From Larix sibirica (Eukaryota > Streptophyta > Pinopsida > Pinales > Pinaceae): a DNA stretch of 10,619 nucleotides. Positions 1 to 7,086 of the stretch are shown here, piece by piece (the first letter of the stretch is position 1; each line of letters opens with the position of its first letter). The notes under the pieces are model-generated. The model made no database searches. It saw only the letters and a list, made by a program, of their open reading frames with translations, and was not told the DNA's origin. The stretch lies in contig NWUY0300047643.1 in the NCBI GenBank assembly GCA_004151065.3, positions 1-10,619 on the forward strand. Reading direction: 5' to 3'. Position numbers and translations under genes: made by a program.

Positions 1-344
1 CCCAATTCCAAATTTGGGACATGACAATAAATCACATCTAACCATAAACCAGAACCAAAAAGACCCCTCCAAAATCATTTTAGTCTCAAACCCATACCAA
101 ACCAAATAAGGTTTTTTATACCCCATCCACACCATTCTTTAAGCTTGGAGAGTCTCTCCCAACTAGCCATCTGTAATTTACCACCATCAACTTTTATGGA
201 CCATAGAAAGTTGAAAATGAGTCTTCAAATCCAACAAATGATAGTCATAGGAATCTGGGCTAATGAAAGCCAATAGACAGGAATACCAAATAAAACAACC
301 TTAATAAGGGTTAATCATCCTCCAAAAGAGAGAAATATGTAAGT
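1..344 (-). pseudogene. LINE RT thumb and post-RT fragment
   Basis: The palm frame continues below the TAG at 345 with no shift and gives the block that follows the RT in plant LINEs: FLSFGG, LTLIKVVLFGIPVYWLSLA, IPMTII, FNFLWSIK, then W.RLSKLKEWCGWGIKNL and FWRGLFGSGLW. It is broken by TGA at 315-317 (where GGR is usual, so CGA to TGA), TGA at 225-227 (in WI.R, likely another Arg codon) and TGA at 75-77. The PK..GG motif is altered to LKEWCGWG. The reading is cut at base 1, so the C-terminus and 3' tail are not seen. Frame continuity was checked codon by codon from 347 to 225 and by codon count to 75. Confidence 0.88.
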
Positions 345-959
345 CTAGTGATTAATCCTTTTTTCAAATCTTTCAATCAACCGATACCAATCTTTAACCC
401 TGTAACCATCTGGTTTCAGAAAGTATCCCAGGTATTTAAATCCTTCAACCAGATTTGCTACTTTAAAAGGCATCAAAGGAGAGATCATATCTAAAAATTC
501 AACTTCCAATCTATGTTGATACAAATAGGATTTGGTAATACTTATCTCCATACCTGTTGTTGTACATAAGAGTTTAATGATTTCTGCATAGCAAGACCAC
601 TCATTCAGATTTCCATTTCCAAAGATTATAACATCATCTACAAACATTAAATGTGTTATAAAAATAGATGATGAGATTTTGATGCCTTTAATTTTCCCTT
701 CTCTCTTAGCATTAGATATCAAATGATTGAAGACTTCAATAATAAGCATAAATAATAGAGGATAAAGAGGGCATCCCTGCCTAATGCCCCTAGATCTTTT
801 AAATAAATCCGAAGGAGACCCTTTAACTAGAACATAAAAATGTGCAAATGTCACACAAGCCATTATCCAGTTGGTAATTAATAAAGGAAGGCCAATATGA
901 AGCGACAAAAGTCTTAGAAAACCCCAATCCATCTGATCATATGCTTTGACCAGATCCAT
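345..959 (-). pseudogene. LINE reverse transcriptase palm fragment
   Basis: This 204-codon open stretch is the catalytic core of a LINE RT, the enzyme that copies element RNA into DNA at a nicked chromosomal target. In order it shows motif A (DLVKAYDQMDW, residues 2-12; probable catalytic Asp at residue 2), RGIRQGCP (57-64) followed by PLLF (67-70), the active-site motif LMFVDDV (104-110), TGMEISITKS (125-134) and FKYLGYFLKP (174-183). The Met at 959 is an internal codon, not a start: the same frame continues upstream through a TAG at 1011-1013 into the fingers block. The TAG at 345-347 replaces what is usually Trp after the INH residues. The usual LINE motif is FADD; here it is FVDD. Not functional as it stands. 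Confidence 0.93.
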
Positions 960-1010
960 CTTTAATAAAAGAGCCTTTAAGTTCTTCTTTTTAATGGAGT
1001 GTAGAACTTC

Positions 1011-1343
1011 CTATGATATACCAATTGCATCCAAGATATGACGATCATACAAGAAACTGAACCGATCTTTTGACATTCCTCTAGAAAGATAAGGTTTGAT
1101 TCTATTTGATATAATTTTTGTAATTATTTGATATGCCAGATTGCATAGTGCGATCGGCCTAAAATCATTGAAGGAGACAAGCTTGTTACATTTAGGAATC
1201 ATAGTGATGAAAGTAGAATTAAGTGCACCAGAAACGTAACCTTCCAATCTGGATTGTATGACCATCGTTAAAATGTCACCTCCCATAACATCAAAGAAAG
1301 TAATAAAAATCTCCACAGTCCAGCCATTTGGTCCTGGACTTCT
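1011..1343 (-). pseudogene. LINE reverse transcriptase fingers fragment
   Basis: This is the N-terminal part of the RT domain. The frame is open from about 1343 to the TAG at 1011-1013. It begins with SPGPNGW (1320-1340), the conserved entry motif of plant LINE RTs, then FITMIPKC, the block NDFRPIALCNLAYQIITKII and RIKPYL. These match the order and spacing of the LINE RT fingers. The nominal ATG at 1316 is internal. The terminating TAG lies where LINEs usually continue into an EVLHSI-like helix; that sequence is present just after the stop and runs in the same frame for 17 codons to the palm block at 959. It is therefore a single nonsense mutation, not a gene boundary. Confidence 0.92.
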
Positions 1344-1710
1344 CTTTGGAAAATTGTTTTAACACCTCTTCAATTTCACTCAAAGATACAGGCTCTCCAA
1401 TCTGTCTGCCTTCATATCTACTAAAGAAATTGGGCATATGTCTAAGCACTTTCATCTGAGCATCTATAGAACCTGTACCAAGATCCTTAAAAATGTCATC
1501 AAAGTGTTTTCTGACTAAAATTTGGAGACCTTTTTTATTATTGGAAACATTACCATTTCCATATGACATTTCCAAAATTGAATTTGTATATCTATGATGA
1601 GAGGCATAATTAAATCTTGTATTGTTATCACCAAGTGCAAACCAAAAAGCTCGGCTCTATAGTCTCCAATTCATTTCTTCTTGTTTAATAATTTGAACCT
1701 TCATGTTCTC
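1341..1710 (-). pseudogene. LINE ORF2 linker before the RT domain
   Basis: This frame carries the conserved segment that precedes the RT in plant LINEs: KQEEMNWR, then SRAFWFALGDNNTRFN (the usual pattern is SR..W...GD.NT.FF), then the region leading to HFDDIF and SLSEIEEVLKQFSKEK. A TAG at 1657-1659 interrupts the WR..SR motif. Near 1341-1344 the frame must change, because SPGPNGW continues in the neighbouring frame; this corresponds to one extra base. Read straight on, the original frame runs out of frame to 1291. Upstream, the frame is lost in an (AT)6 run at 1712-1723. The open stretch that begins at a TTG (1575) is not a real start. Confidence 0.88.
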
Positions 1711-1800
1711 AATATATATATATTATTTTTCTTAGTGGAATAAACATCACGGAAAACTCTCCAACTTTTTTCCTTCATTCGAGAATCATAACTTGGCGGA
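1711..1800 (-). pseudogene. LINE ORF2 upstream fragment, 5' limit of recognisable similarity
   Basis: In the frame offset from the downstream block, the minus strand reads SYDSRMKEKSWRVFRDVYSTKK (split here as SYDSRMKEKSW at about 1793-1761 and RVFRDVYSTKK after it). This resembles the LINE segment with LK..W...VFG.V...K that lies between the endonuclease and the RT. The match is weaker than the RT blocks but is in the right place and strand. Above about 1793 I could not follow similarity in any frame, so the truncation point or complete decay lies there. Confidence 0.6.
1712..1723. repeat. (AT)6 microsatellite inside the LINE
   Basis: Six AT units interrupt the LINE coding remnant exactly where the reading frame changes. 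The change going into the downstream block is what a gain of two bases (one AT unit) or a loss of one base would cause. Repeat slippage is the likely mechanism. Confidence 0.8.
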
Positions 1801-3066
1801 GATGTTAAGTGAGATCCTCAACCTATCCTTGATCATTGGTGCAATAATATAAGAATTCTACAGTCCACTTTCAATGCGATGTCATATAAACATATATATC
1901 TCAATCAAATATTATGGCAGATAGATTATCCAAGAAGACAATTGATGCGCCGAAAGGAATTCTAGTTTTTGAAGAAATTTTGGACAACACTATGGTGGCT
2001 AGGGGATATTTCAAGGAATATTAAGCTGCCTATTCTCTAGTAATAGTTGTCATGTCTATTTTTGTTATAGCTGATAAAATTTTTGATGGATGTTTGTATT
2101 AAATCTCATCTTGCTGATAGGAACTATTTTAGTTCAATTGGACTAGCTAGCATAGTATATTTTGGGATACACAACGTTATAAATGAATTATGTATGTCTT
2201 AGAACAATTAAATTTGATTCTTATGAATAACAAGTTAATGGTTTTTTCTATGTGGCAAAAATATAGTAGCCAAAGAACTTACCCAATGACCATTTAACAC
2301 TCAACCACTCAAGCTAACCCATCAAACTCTCTCTATATATTAACTAGCACAAGGCACTTAATTTGTGGCTGGTGAACACCGATAGGATACAAGTTAAGTG
2401 GCATCATAAGTTATCTGTTACGAGTTATCCATGCATTCATGCATCAACCATTAGTTATTTTTTATGTTCTTTTTTTTGTCTATCATTTTTATCTGCCATG
2501 AACTGTTGGTTATACATTCATCATCCATGCATCCGTTACAGTGCTACCACCTATTTTTAGTTTTTAATTTTTTTTTATAATTGTTTATTTCGAATTTTGA
2601 AAGAATCAATCTTGATAGTACACTTGTCTCATCTTCGTACAATCCTAGAAAAGCATAGGCCATAGTCCACCCCAAATCCTAAAATAAAAATTCATATCAA
2701 CGTAATTATTCTCTCTCTTTGGAGATATATATACAATATGTTGTTTTGGTCTATCGTTTTGGTCTATTAGTGTAATTTTTTAAGATTTTCATCCAAATCA
2801 ATCCTAAATGAAATATTCCCATTCCTAAAGCATCAATGAAGCTATATGGTAATTTTGGAAGGCTTTGGTTTCTAAAAGCTTCAGTTTTGAAGGAGATGAG
2901 GAAACAACTCCTTGGCTCTATCCTTGGAGTACCATTTAGCCTTCTTGATAGTTGAACCTTCAAGTCCACCCACAAAAGTTTTTATTGACCCCTCCTGGTC
3001 ATTCTGATCTACTTCTACCGAACTATGTTTTCTAGTAATTACCCCTAGATACATTCGGTTCCAAAT
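1801..3066. other. AT-rich spacer, no gene recognised
   Basis: These 1266 bases separate the LINE remnant from the candidate LTR. Open stretches of 65 codons (2363-2560, plus) and 74 codons (2751-2975, minus, opened by TTG) show no family motif. Their composition is what AT-rich non-coding DNA yields, so I do not call them genes. A 36-codon ATG frame lies at 1914-2024 on the plus strand. T-rich tracts occur at 2455-2580 and TATA-like tracts near 2334-2344 and 2726-2732. No terminal inverted repeats of a DNA transposon were found. It may be old host DNA or further transposon sequence too decayed to name. Confidence 0.6.
2430..2532. promoter_or_regulatory. Cluster of three CATGCAT (RY-type) motifs
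   Basis: CATGCAT occurs at 2430-2436, 2438-2444 and 2526-2532. CATGCA is the core of the RY element bound by B3-type factors in plant seed promoters. Without a gene nearby this is a sequence observation only; the motif is short and may be chance. Confidence 0.25.
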
Positions 3067-3453
3067 TGTTAAGGTTCTACCCTAACCCCTCCTACTTTAA
3101 CAATGTACAAGGCCAAAAGGCTCATTAGATAGTCAATTGGTAGTGACTTAATGTAAAAGTGCCCTTCTTATTTAATAACGACCCCTAGGTGGTTGACCCT
3201 TATTAATAGTAGGACCACAAGTAGTTAGTACTCTAGCCATTGAAACATTATATATTTAAAGTAGTAAGCTATGTAATGTTGAGTCAAAAACTGACATTGT
3301 ATTTGGAGCTTTGCTCTTGGAGGTTACCCCTTGAATAGGAAAGTGAACAAAATTCTCTATTTTGAATATCTCGATAGATGTTTTTTTGGGTTTTATCTAT
3401 TTTCTCTTATGTTTTTCTATCTTTTCTATGATGTTCTATGCTTAACTATATCA
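3067..3453 (+). repeat. Candidate 5' LTR of a Ty3/gypsy-type element
   Basis: The right edge is placed at the CA just upstream of a primer-binding-site-like sequence at 3458. The left edge is placed at a TG opening the sequence TGTTAAGG, giving a 387-bp LTR starting TG and ending CA. An alternative right edge is CTTAAC at 3441-3446, which is the inverted complement of GTTAAG at the left edge and would leave a longer spacer to the primer site. A TATA-like box at 3249-3260 lies in a sensible U3 position. No 3' LTR is in the window, so neither edge can be confirmed by comparing LTRs. The position upstream of leader and gag on the same strand supports the call; the exact ends are uncertain. Confidence 0.5.
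3249..3260 (+). promoter_or_regulatory. TATA-like box in the candidate LTR
   Basis: TATATATTTAAA lies about 180 bp inside the candidate LTR, where the Pol II promoter of a plant LTR element is expected. Transcription would then start near 3285-3295 and run through the leader into gag. Position and sequence fit, but TATA-like strings are common in this AT-rich DNA. Confidence 0.4.
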
Positions 3454-3457
3454 AAAG

Positions 3458-3469
3458 TGGTATATGAGC
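3458..3469 (+). promoter_or_regulatory. Degenerate primer-binding site (initiator-Met tRNA type)
   Basis: TGGTATATGAGC matches 10 of 12 positions of TGGTATCAGAGC, the plant LTR-retrotransposon site complementary to the 3' end of initiator-Met tRNA, where minus-strand DNA synthesis begins. It sits four bases after the CA that is taken as the LTR end and about 1.4 kb upstream of gag on the same strand. The two mismatches (positions 7 and 8) fit the decayed state of the element. Confidence 0.62.
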
Positions 3470-3506
3470 TCTTTCCTGGGCCAAAGATAAAGAATTTTTA
3501 ATCATA

Positions 3507-3886
3507 GGTTTTGGCGCTTTCAAATTATTCATCTTGGCATTTTTGCTCCAAATTTGATTTTGTGAAGTTTCAAGGTTTGAAATTTTTAGGTTACGACGAG
3601 AACACATGGAGGTAACATGTGTCAAAATTCCAGCTTCTGAGTTGCCATAAGAGATATACTATGTGAAATTTAGGGTTTTTTAATAGTCCAAAAGGTTTGG
3701 ATCCTTCAAATGAGTCATCTTGGATTTTTTGCCAAAAAGTGATTTTCATGAAGTTTCAGGGTCTAAAAATTATCAAATTACAATTGGGACATAAGGAAGT
3801 AATGTGTGTAAAAATTTTACCTTCTAGGTCATTATACTTTGAAGATACACTCTATGTCAGTTAGGGTTTTTGACTTGTCCAAAAAC
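3507..3886. repeat. Diverged tandem repeat of about 187 bp, two units, in the leader
   Basis: Unit 1 is 3507-3693 and unit 2 is 3694-3886. Shared landmarks keep a nearly constant offset: TCATCTTGG at 3529 and 3715 (186), GAAGTTTCA at 3564 and 3750 (186), TAGGGTTTTT at 3671 and 3862 (191), and a GTCCAAAA at each unit end. Other shared pieces are the GG..TT opening and CTTCTGAG/CTTCTAGG. Divergence between units is considerable, so the duplication is old and probably belonged to the parental element family. Confidence 0.72.
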
Positions 3887-4470
3887 TACCCTTAAACTAT
3901 TGTTCTAAGTCAAATTGTTATACACGAAGTTGGAAAGATCCAAATTGTGTGCCACCAATTGCATTGGAAAGAAGACAGAACATAGTGTTTCTAGTAAAAA
4001 TTTCATCATTAGGCGTAAAATATTGGATGCCTAGTAGACCATACAATTTCAATCTTTTGAGAAGACCAAAATCAACAAGTTTCAAAACAATTGTACCCTA
4101 GTTTTTTCTTGCCACATCAAAGTTGAATAAAACCTATTGTATTGCACAGTGGACAAATCAAGATACTATAGAACAAAATTTGAGACTCGTAGGTGTAGAA
4201 ATTTTAGAGTTGCACAATCTTCAAGACCGTCTCAAAATCATGGTTTTACAAGGAGTTGTGCTTATTTCAAAATCTTGGCCTTAAACCCTACCTTGAAAAG
4301 TAAGTTATTTCTCTGATTCTAGAGCTCTTTCTAGGGTTAGTGCAGTTAGCAAGCTCCTAAATTTTCAAACGTTTTTTAGAGACATTCTCAAAAATCTTTT
4401 AATAACATAAATATTTTTTCTTTCGGTGAGTAAACTTGTAGTTGGGGAAGCATACACACAGAAAATACAA

Positions 4471-4536
4471 GTGGTACTAAGTCACATTGTTGGCCACCCT
4501 CGTAACTTTTTTTGGTACCCTTTTGAGTAGTACCAC
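4471..4536. repeat. 9-bp inverted repeat in the leader
   Basis: GTGGTACTA (4471-4479) and its exact complement TAGTACCAC (4528-4536) flank a 48-base loop that also contains GGTACC (4514-4519). In RNA it could form a stem. The function is unknown. Confidence 0.45.
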
Positions 4537-4691
4537 ATCAAACAACACCTCTATACATAATCTCACTTCAATGTACCCTCAGGTATGTAGGAAGTTCCAT
4601 GGGTATACCTAAAACTAGCTTTAGATAAACTTATTGACCATCTTATTGCTATAGTACACTAAGAATATTACTCAGGGATATATCACTTTCT

Positions 4692-4705
4692 AGTACCTAG
4701 GTACT
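4692..4705. repeat. 14-bp perfect palindrome upstream of gag
   Basis: AGTACCTAGGTACT equals its own reverse complement. It lies about 150 bases before the probable gag ATG, in the leader region where retroelement RNAs often carry dimerisation palindromes. That function is only a suggestion. Confidence 0.5.
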
Positions 4706-4851
4706 CAAGTAGTACGACTAAGGGTGCAATTGAGCCTCCTTAGTTAGTGCCCTAAGATATTGGGTGAGTACTATTGTTAATCCTTGCATGTATATCAAAG
4801 AGCTATAAAAACTTAAACTCCCTTATCCTCAGGGCCCAATGGTTCCCACCC

Positions 4852-5742
4852 ATGGTGGATCCCTATAAACCACCTCACACCAACATCCAAAAAAATATGA
4901 CCACCTACTCTATTTCCAGTAGGTTGGAACACTTGGAATATCAATTCACAAATCTTAGTGGCCAGCTTCAAAAGTTGGATCAAAAGTTAGCTAACATGGA
5001 CTAGGCATTGGATTTGAAGTTGGCTCATAAGTTCGATAAAAAAAATCAGTAGATCTTAGCTAGCTTAGATAACATGTTGAATGAGAAGTTCACACATCTA
5101 ACACATCATGGAATACAAATAGAAGACACCTAGTATGTGCAAAACATTGAGCCACACTAAAAAGACACTTATAACTTGGGACTATCTAGCCACCAACGAC
5201 CTCCTTCGAGTCCTCACAACCATAAACCACCCTCCATAGATAATAACACATGGCACTATTTTCCTAAAGTGGACCTGAGCAAGTTTGATGGTTCTAACCC
5301 ATCACGATGGGTCACCCAAATGGAACATTATTTTTCCCTCCATGACATCTATGATGACATGATGAAACTTAGGGTGGGGTTGTTCTATATGGATCCAAAA
5401 ATATGGCAGCAATGGGAGTGGCATAAAAAAACCTATGGGAACTACATTACATGGAGTTCATTTGTTAAAGCTATCAATGCCATTACCAATGAGATACTCA
5501 CTATTTGGGGTGGCTTACAAAGTTATGCCGATTTGGCTCAATCACAAAATTTATCTCAACCTTTGAGAAATTAGCCATATGTATAGAGAACTTAACATAT
5601 TATTTCTATAAAGAATTTTTTATTAGTGACCTCAAGGAGGCGATTAGAGAACAAGATAGAATGCAACATCCTGCTACCTAGTTGGAGGCATCTCAGAAGG
5701 TTCTAGAAGTAGAGATGGTGATCAATGCACAAACCAACAAAC
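4852..5742 (+). pseudogene. gag: Ty3/gypsy-type gag pseudogene, truncated at the n
   Basis: Gag is the structural protein that forms the virus-like particle of an LTR retrotransposon. The ATG at 4852 (MVDPYKPP) is the first plausible start; the frame opens earlier only through a TTG. An N-terminal heptad-rich region (SSRLEHLEYQFTNL, QLQKLDQKL, continuing after the first stop) predicts a coiled coil. The capsid-type Gag domain starts near 5260 with FPKVDLSKFDGSNPSRWV, then MEHYFSLHDI, WQQWEWHKK and WSSFVKAI. Stops in frame are TAG 5002, TAG 5050, TAG 5131 and TAA 5158. A one-base loss near 5542-5546 shifts the frame; FISTFEKLAI, KEFFISDLKEAIREQ, a TAG at 5679 (usual Trp in PATWLEA) and MVINAQTN follow in the new frame. 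The zinc knuckle and pol would lie beyond the n. Motif recognition is strong; the clade (perhaps chromovirus) is not settled. Confidence 0.9.
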
Positions 5743-5743
5743 N
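5743..5743. other. Single ambiguous base (n) joining the two copies
   Basis: This is the only non-ACGT base in the window. It lies directly after the truncated gag and directly before the second occurrence of the sequence at base 1. It most likely marks a scaffold join with a nominal one-base gap rather than a miscalled nucleotide. Confidence 0.9.
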
Positions 5744-6087
5744 CCCAATTCCAAATTTGGGACATGACAATAAATCACATCTAACCATAAACCAGAACCA
5801 AAAAGACCCCTCCAAAATCATTTTAGTCTCAAACCCATACCAAACCAAATAAGGTTTTTTATACCCCATCCACACCATTCTTTAAGCTTGGAGAGTCTCT
5901 CCCAACTAGCCATCTGTAATTTACCACCATCAACTTTTATGGACCATAGAAAGTTGAAAATGAGTCTTCAAATCCAACAAATGATAGTCATAGGAATCTG
6001 GGCTAATGAAAGCCAATAGACAGGAATACCAAATAAAACAACCTTAATAAGGGTTAATCATCCTCCAAAAGAGAGAAATATGTAAGT
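5744..6087 (-). pseudogene. LINE RT thumb and post-RT fragment, copy 2
   Basis: Contains LTLIKVVLFGIPVYWLSLA, FNFLWSIK and CGWGIKNL, with TGA codons at 6058-6060, 5968-5970 and 5818-5820. The reading is cut at 5744 by the join, exactly as the first copy is cut at the window start. An open frame running across the n at 5693-5878 is an artefact of the join in a different frame. Confidence 0.87.
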
Positions 6088-6702
6088 CTAGTGATTAATC
6101 CTTTTTTCAAATCTTTCAATCAACCGATACCAATCTTTAACCCTGTAACCATCTGGTTTCAGAAAGTATCCCAGGTATTTAAATCCTTCAACCAGATTTG
6201 CTACTTTAAAAGGCATCAAAGGAGAGATCATATCTAAAAATTCAACTTCCAATCTATGTTGATACAAATAGGATTTGGTAATACTTATCTCCATACCTGT
6301 TGTTGTACATAAGAGTTTAATGATTTCTGCATAGCAAGACCACTCATTCAGATTTCCATTTCCAAAGATTATAACATCATCTACAAACATTAAATGTGTT
6401 ATAAAAATAGATGATGAGATTTTGATGCCTTTAATTTTCCCTTCTCTCTTAGCATTAGATATCAAATGATTGAAGACTTCAATAATAAGCATAAATAATA
6501 GAGGATAAAGAGGGCATCCCTGCCTAATGCCCCTAGATCTTTTAAATAAATCCGAAGGAGACCCTTTAACTAGAACATAAAAATGTGCAAATGTCACACA
6601 AGCCATTATCCAGTTGGTAATTAATAAAGGAAGGCCAATATGAAGCGACAAAAGTCTTAGAAAACCCCAATCCATCTGATCATATGCTTTGACCAGATCC
6701 AT
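6088..6702 (-). pseudogene. LINE reverse transcriptase palm fragment, copy 2
   Basis: The 204-codon translation is identical to the first copy, with RGIRQGCP at residues 57-64 and the active-site LMFVDDV at 104-110. The nominal Met is internal. It is bounded by a TAG at 6754-6756 upstream and a TAG at 6088-6090 downstream, both in frame with flanking RT sequence. Sharing every lesion with copy 1 means the duplication, if real, came after the element had decayed. Confidence 0.93.
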
Positions 6703-6753
6703 CTTTAATAAAAGAGCCTTTAAGTTCTTCTTTTTAATGGAGTGTAGAACTTC

Positions 6754-7086
6754 CTATGATATACCAATTGCATCCAAGATATGACGATCATACAAGAAAC
6801 TGAACCGATCTTTTGACATTCCTCTAGAAAGATAAGGTTTGATTCTATTTGATATAATTTTTGTAATTATTTGATATGCCAGATTGCATAGTGCGATCGG
6901 CCTAAAATCATTGAAGGAGACAAGCTTGTTACATTTAGGAATCATAGTGATGAAAGTAGAATTAAGTGCACCAGAAACGTAACCTTCCAATCTGGATTGT
7001 ATGACCATCGTTAAAATGTCACCTCCCATAACATCAAAGAAAGTAATAAAAATCTCCACAGTCCAGCCATTTGGTCCTGGACTTCT
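6754..7086 (-). pseudogene. LINE reverse transcriptase fingers fragment, copy 2
   Basis: Carries SPGPNGW (7063-7083), FITMIPKC, the NDFRPIALCNLAYQIITKII block and RIKPYL, ending in the TAG at 6754-6756. It is identical to the first copy. The frame change into it lies near 7084-7087. Confidence 0.92.

Larger units (their letters stand above)
1..1800 (-). mobile_element. LINE-type non-LTR retrotransposon remnant, 5'-truncated
   Basis: Reading the minus strand from about 1800 down to 1 gives, in the correct order, the protein blocks of a plant LINE ORF2: the segment before the RT, RT fingers, RT palm, then thumb and post-RT region. No apurinic-type endonuclease domain is visible above about 1800, as expected from 5' truncation during target-primed reverse transcription. 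The 3' end (C-terminus, 3' UTR, poly-A tail) lies beyond base 1, so target-site duplications cannot be checked. The upper boundary is approximate: the last convincing protein similarity is near 1793. The plant LINE (L1-like) assignment is from motif recognition, not from a database search. Confidence 0.92.
3470..4851 (+). other. Long untranslated leader of the gypsy-type element
   Basis: About 1.4 kb between the primer-binding site and the first plausible gag ATG. It has no sustained reading frame. It contains a diverged tandem repeat (3507-3886), telo-box motifs at 3671, 3862 and 4283, a 9-bp inverted repeat (4471-4536) and a 14-bp palindrome (4692-4705). Long structured leaders are common in plant gypsy elements and may carry packaging or dimerisation signals; that role is inferred only. 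Confidence 0.55.
1..4876. repeat. Large direct repeat, copy 1
   Basis: This block recurs at 5744-10619 with a constant offset of 5743. All reading frames, stops and frameshifts I checked are shared, and I found no mismatch wherever I compared lines. It contains the LINE remnant, the gene-free spacer, the candidate LTR and leader, and the first eight codons of gag. Identity at this length in neutral, decayed DNA implies either a very recent duplication or the same molecule represented twice by assembly. The second is favoured because the copies are separated only by an n and the repeat begins exactly at base 1 of the window. Confidence 0.97.

Noticed and set aside
8-17. CCAAATTTGG palindrome at the repeat start as a recombination or attachment site
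   Set aside because: It is only 10 bp, lies inside LINE coding sequence and is expected by chance in AT-rich DNA; the contig-end explanation is sufficient.
1011-1575. Overlapping minus-strand frames as separate small genes
   Set aside because: They are consecutive pieces of one LINE protein split by a frameshift; SPGPNGW in one frame directly follows FSKEK in the other.
2363-2560. 65-codon plus-strand open frame (and its copy at 8106-8303)
   Set aside because: No motif, Cys/Ser/Tyr/His-rich translation of T-rich DNA, and no coding context.
2751-2975. 74-codon minus-strand open frame (and its copy at 8494-8718)
   Set aside because: Opened only by TTG, with no recognisable domain. The neighbouring frames were also read and gave nothing I could name.
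3507-3886. CRISPR-like or satellite array
   Set aside because: Only two diverged units with no regular short repeat and spacer pattern, inside a plant retroelement leader.
5002-5681. TAG reassigned to an amino acid, suggesting an alternative genetic code
   Set aside because: One TAG replaces a usual Trp, and gag also carries a TAA and a frameshift, while the LINE in the same DNA has TGA and TAG stops. Ordinary pseudogene decay explains all of these.
5693-5878. 61-codon minus-strand open frame across the n
   Set aside because: It reads through the ambiguous base at the contig join and is a shadow frame of the LINE tail and gag end; no real protein crosses the join.
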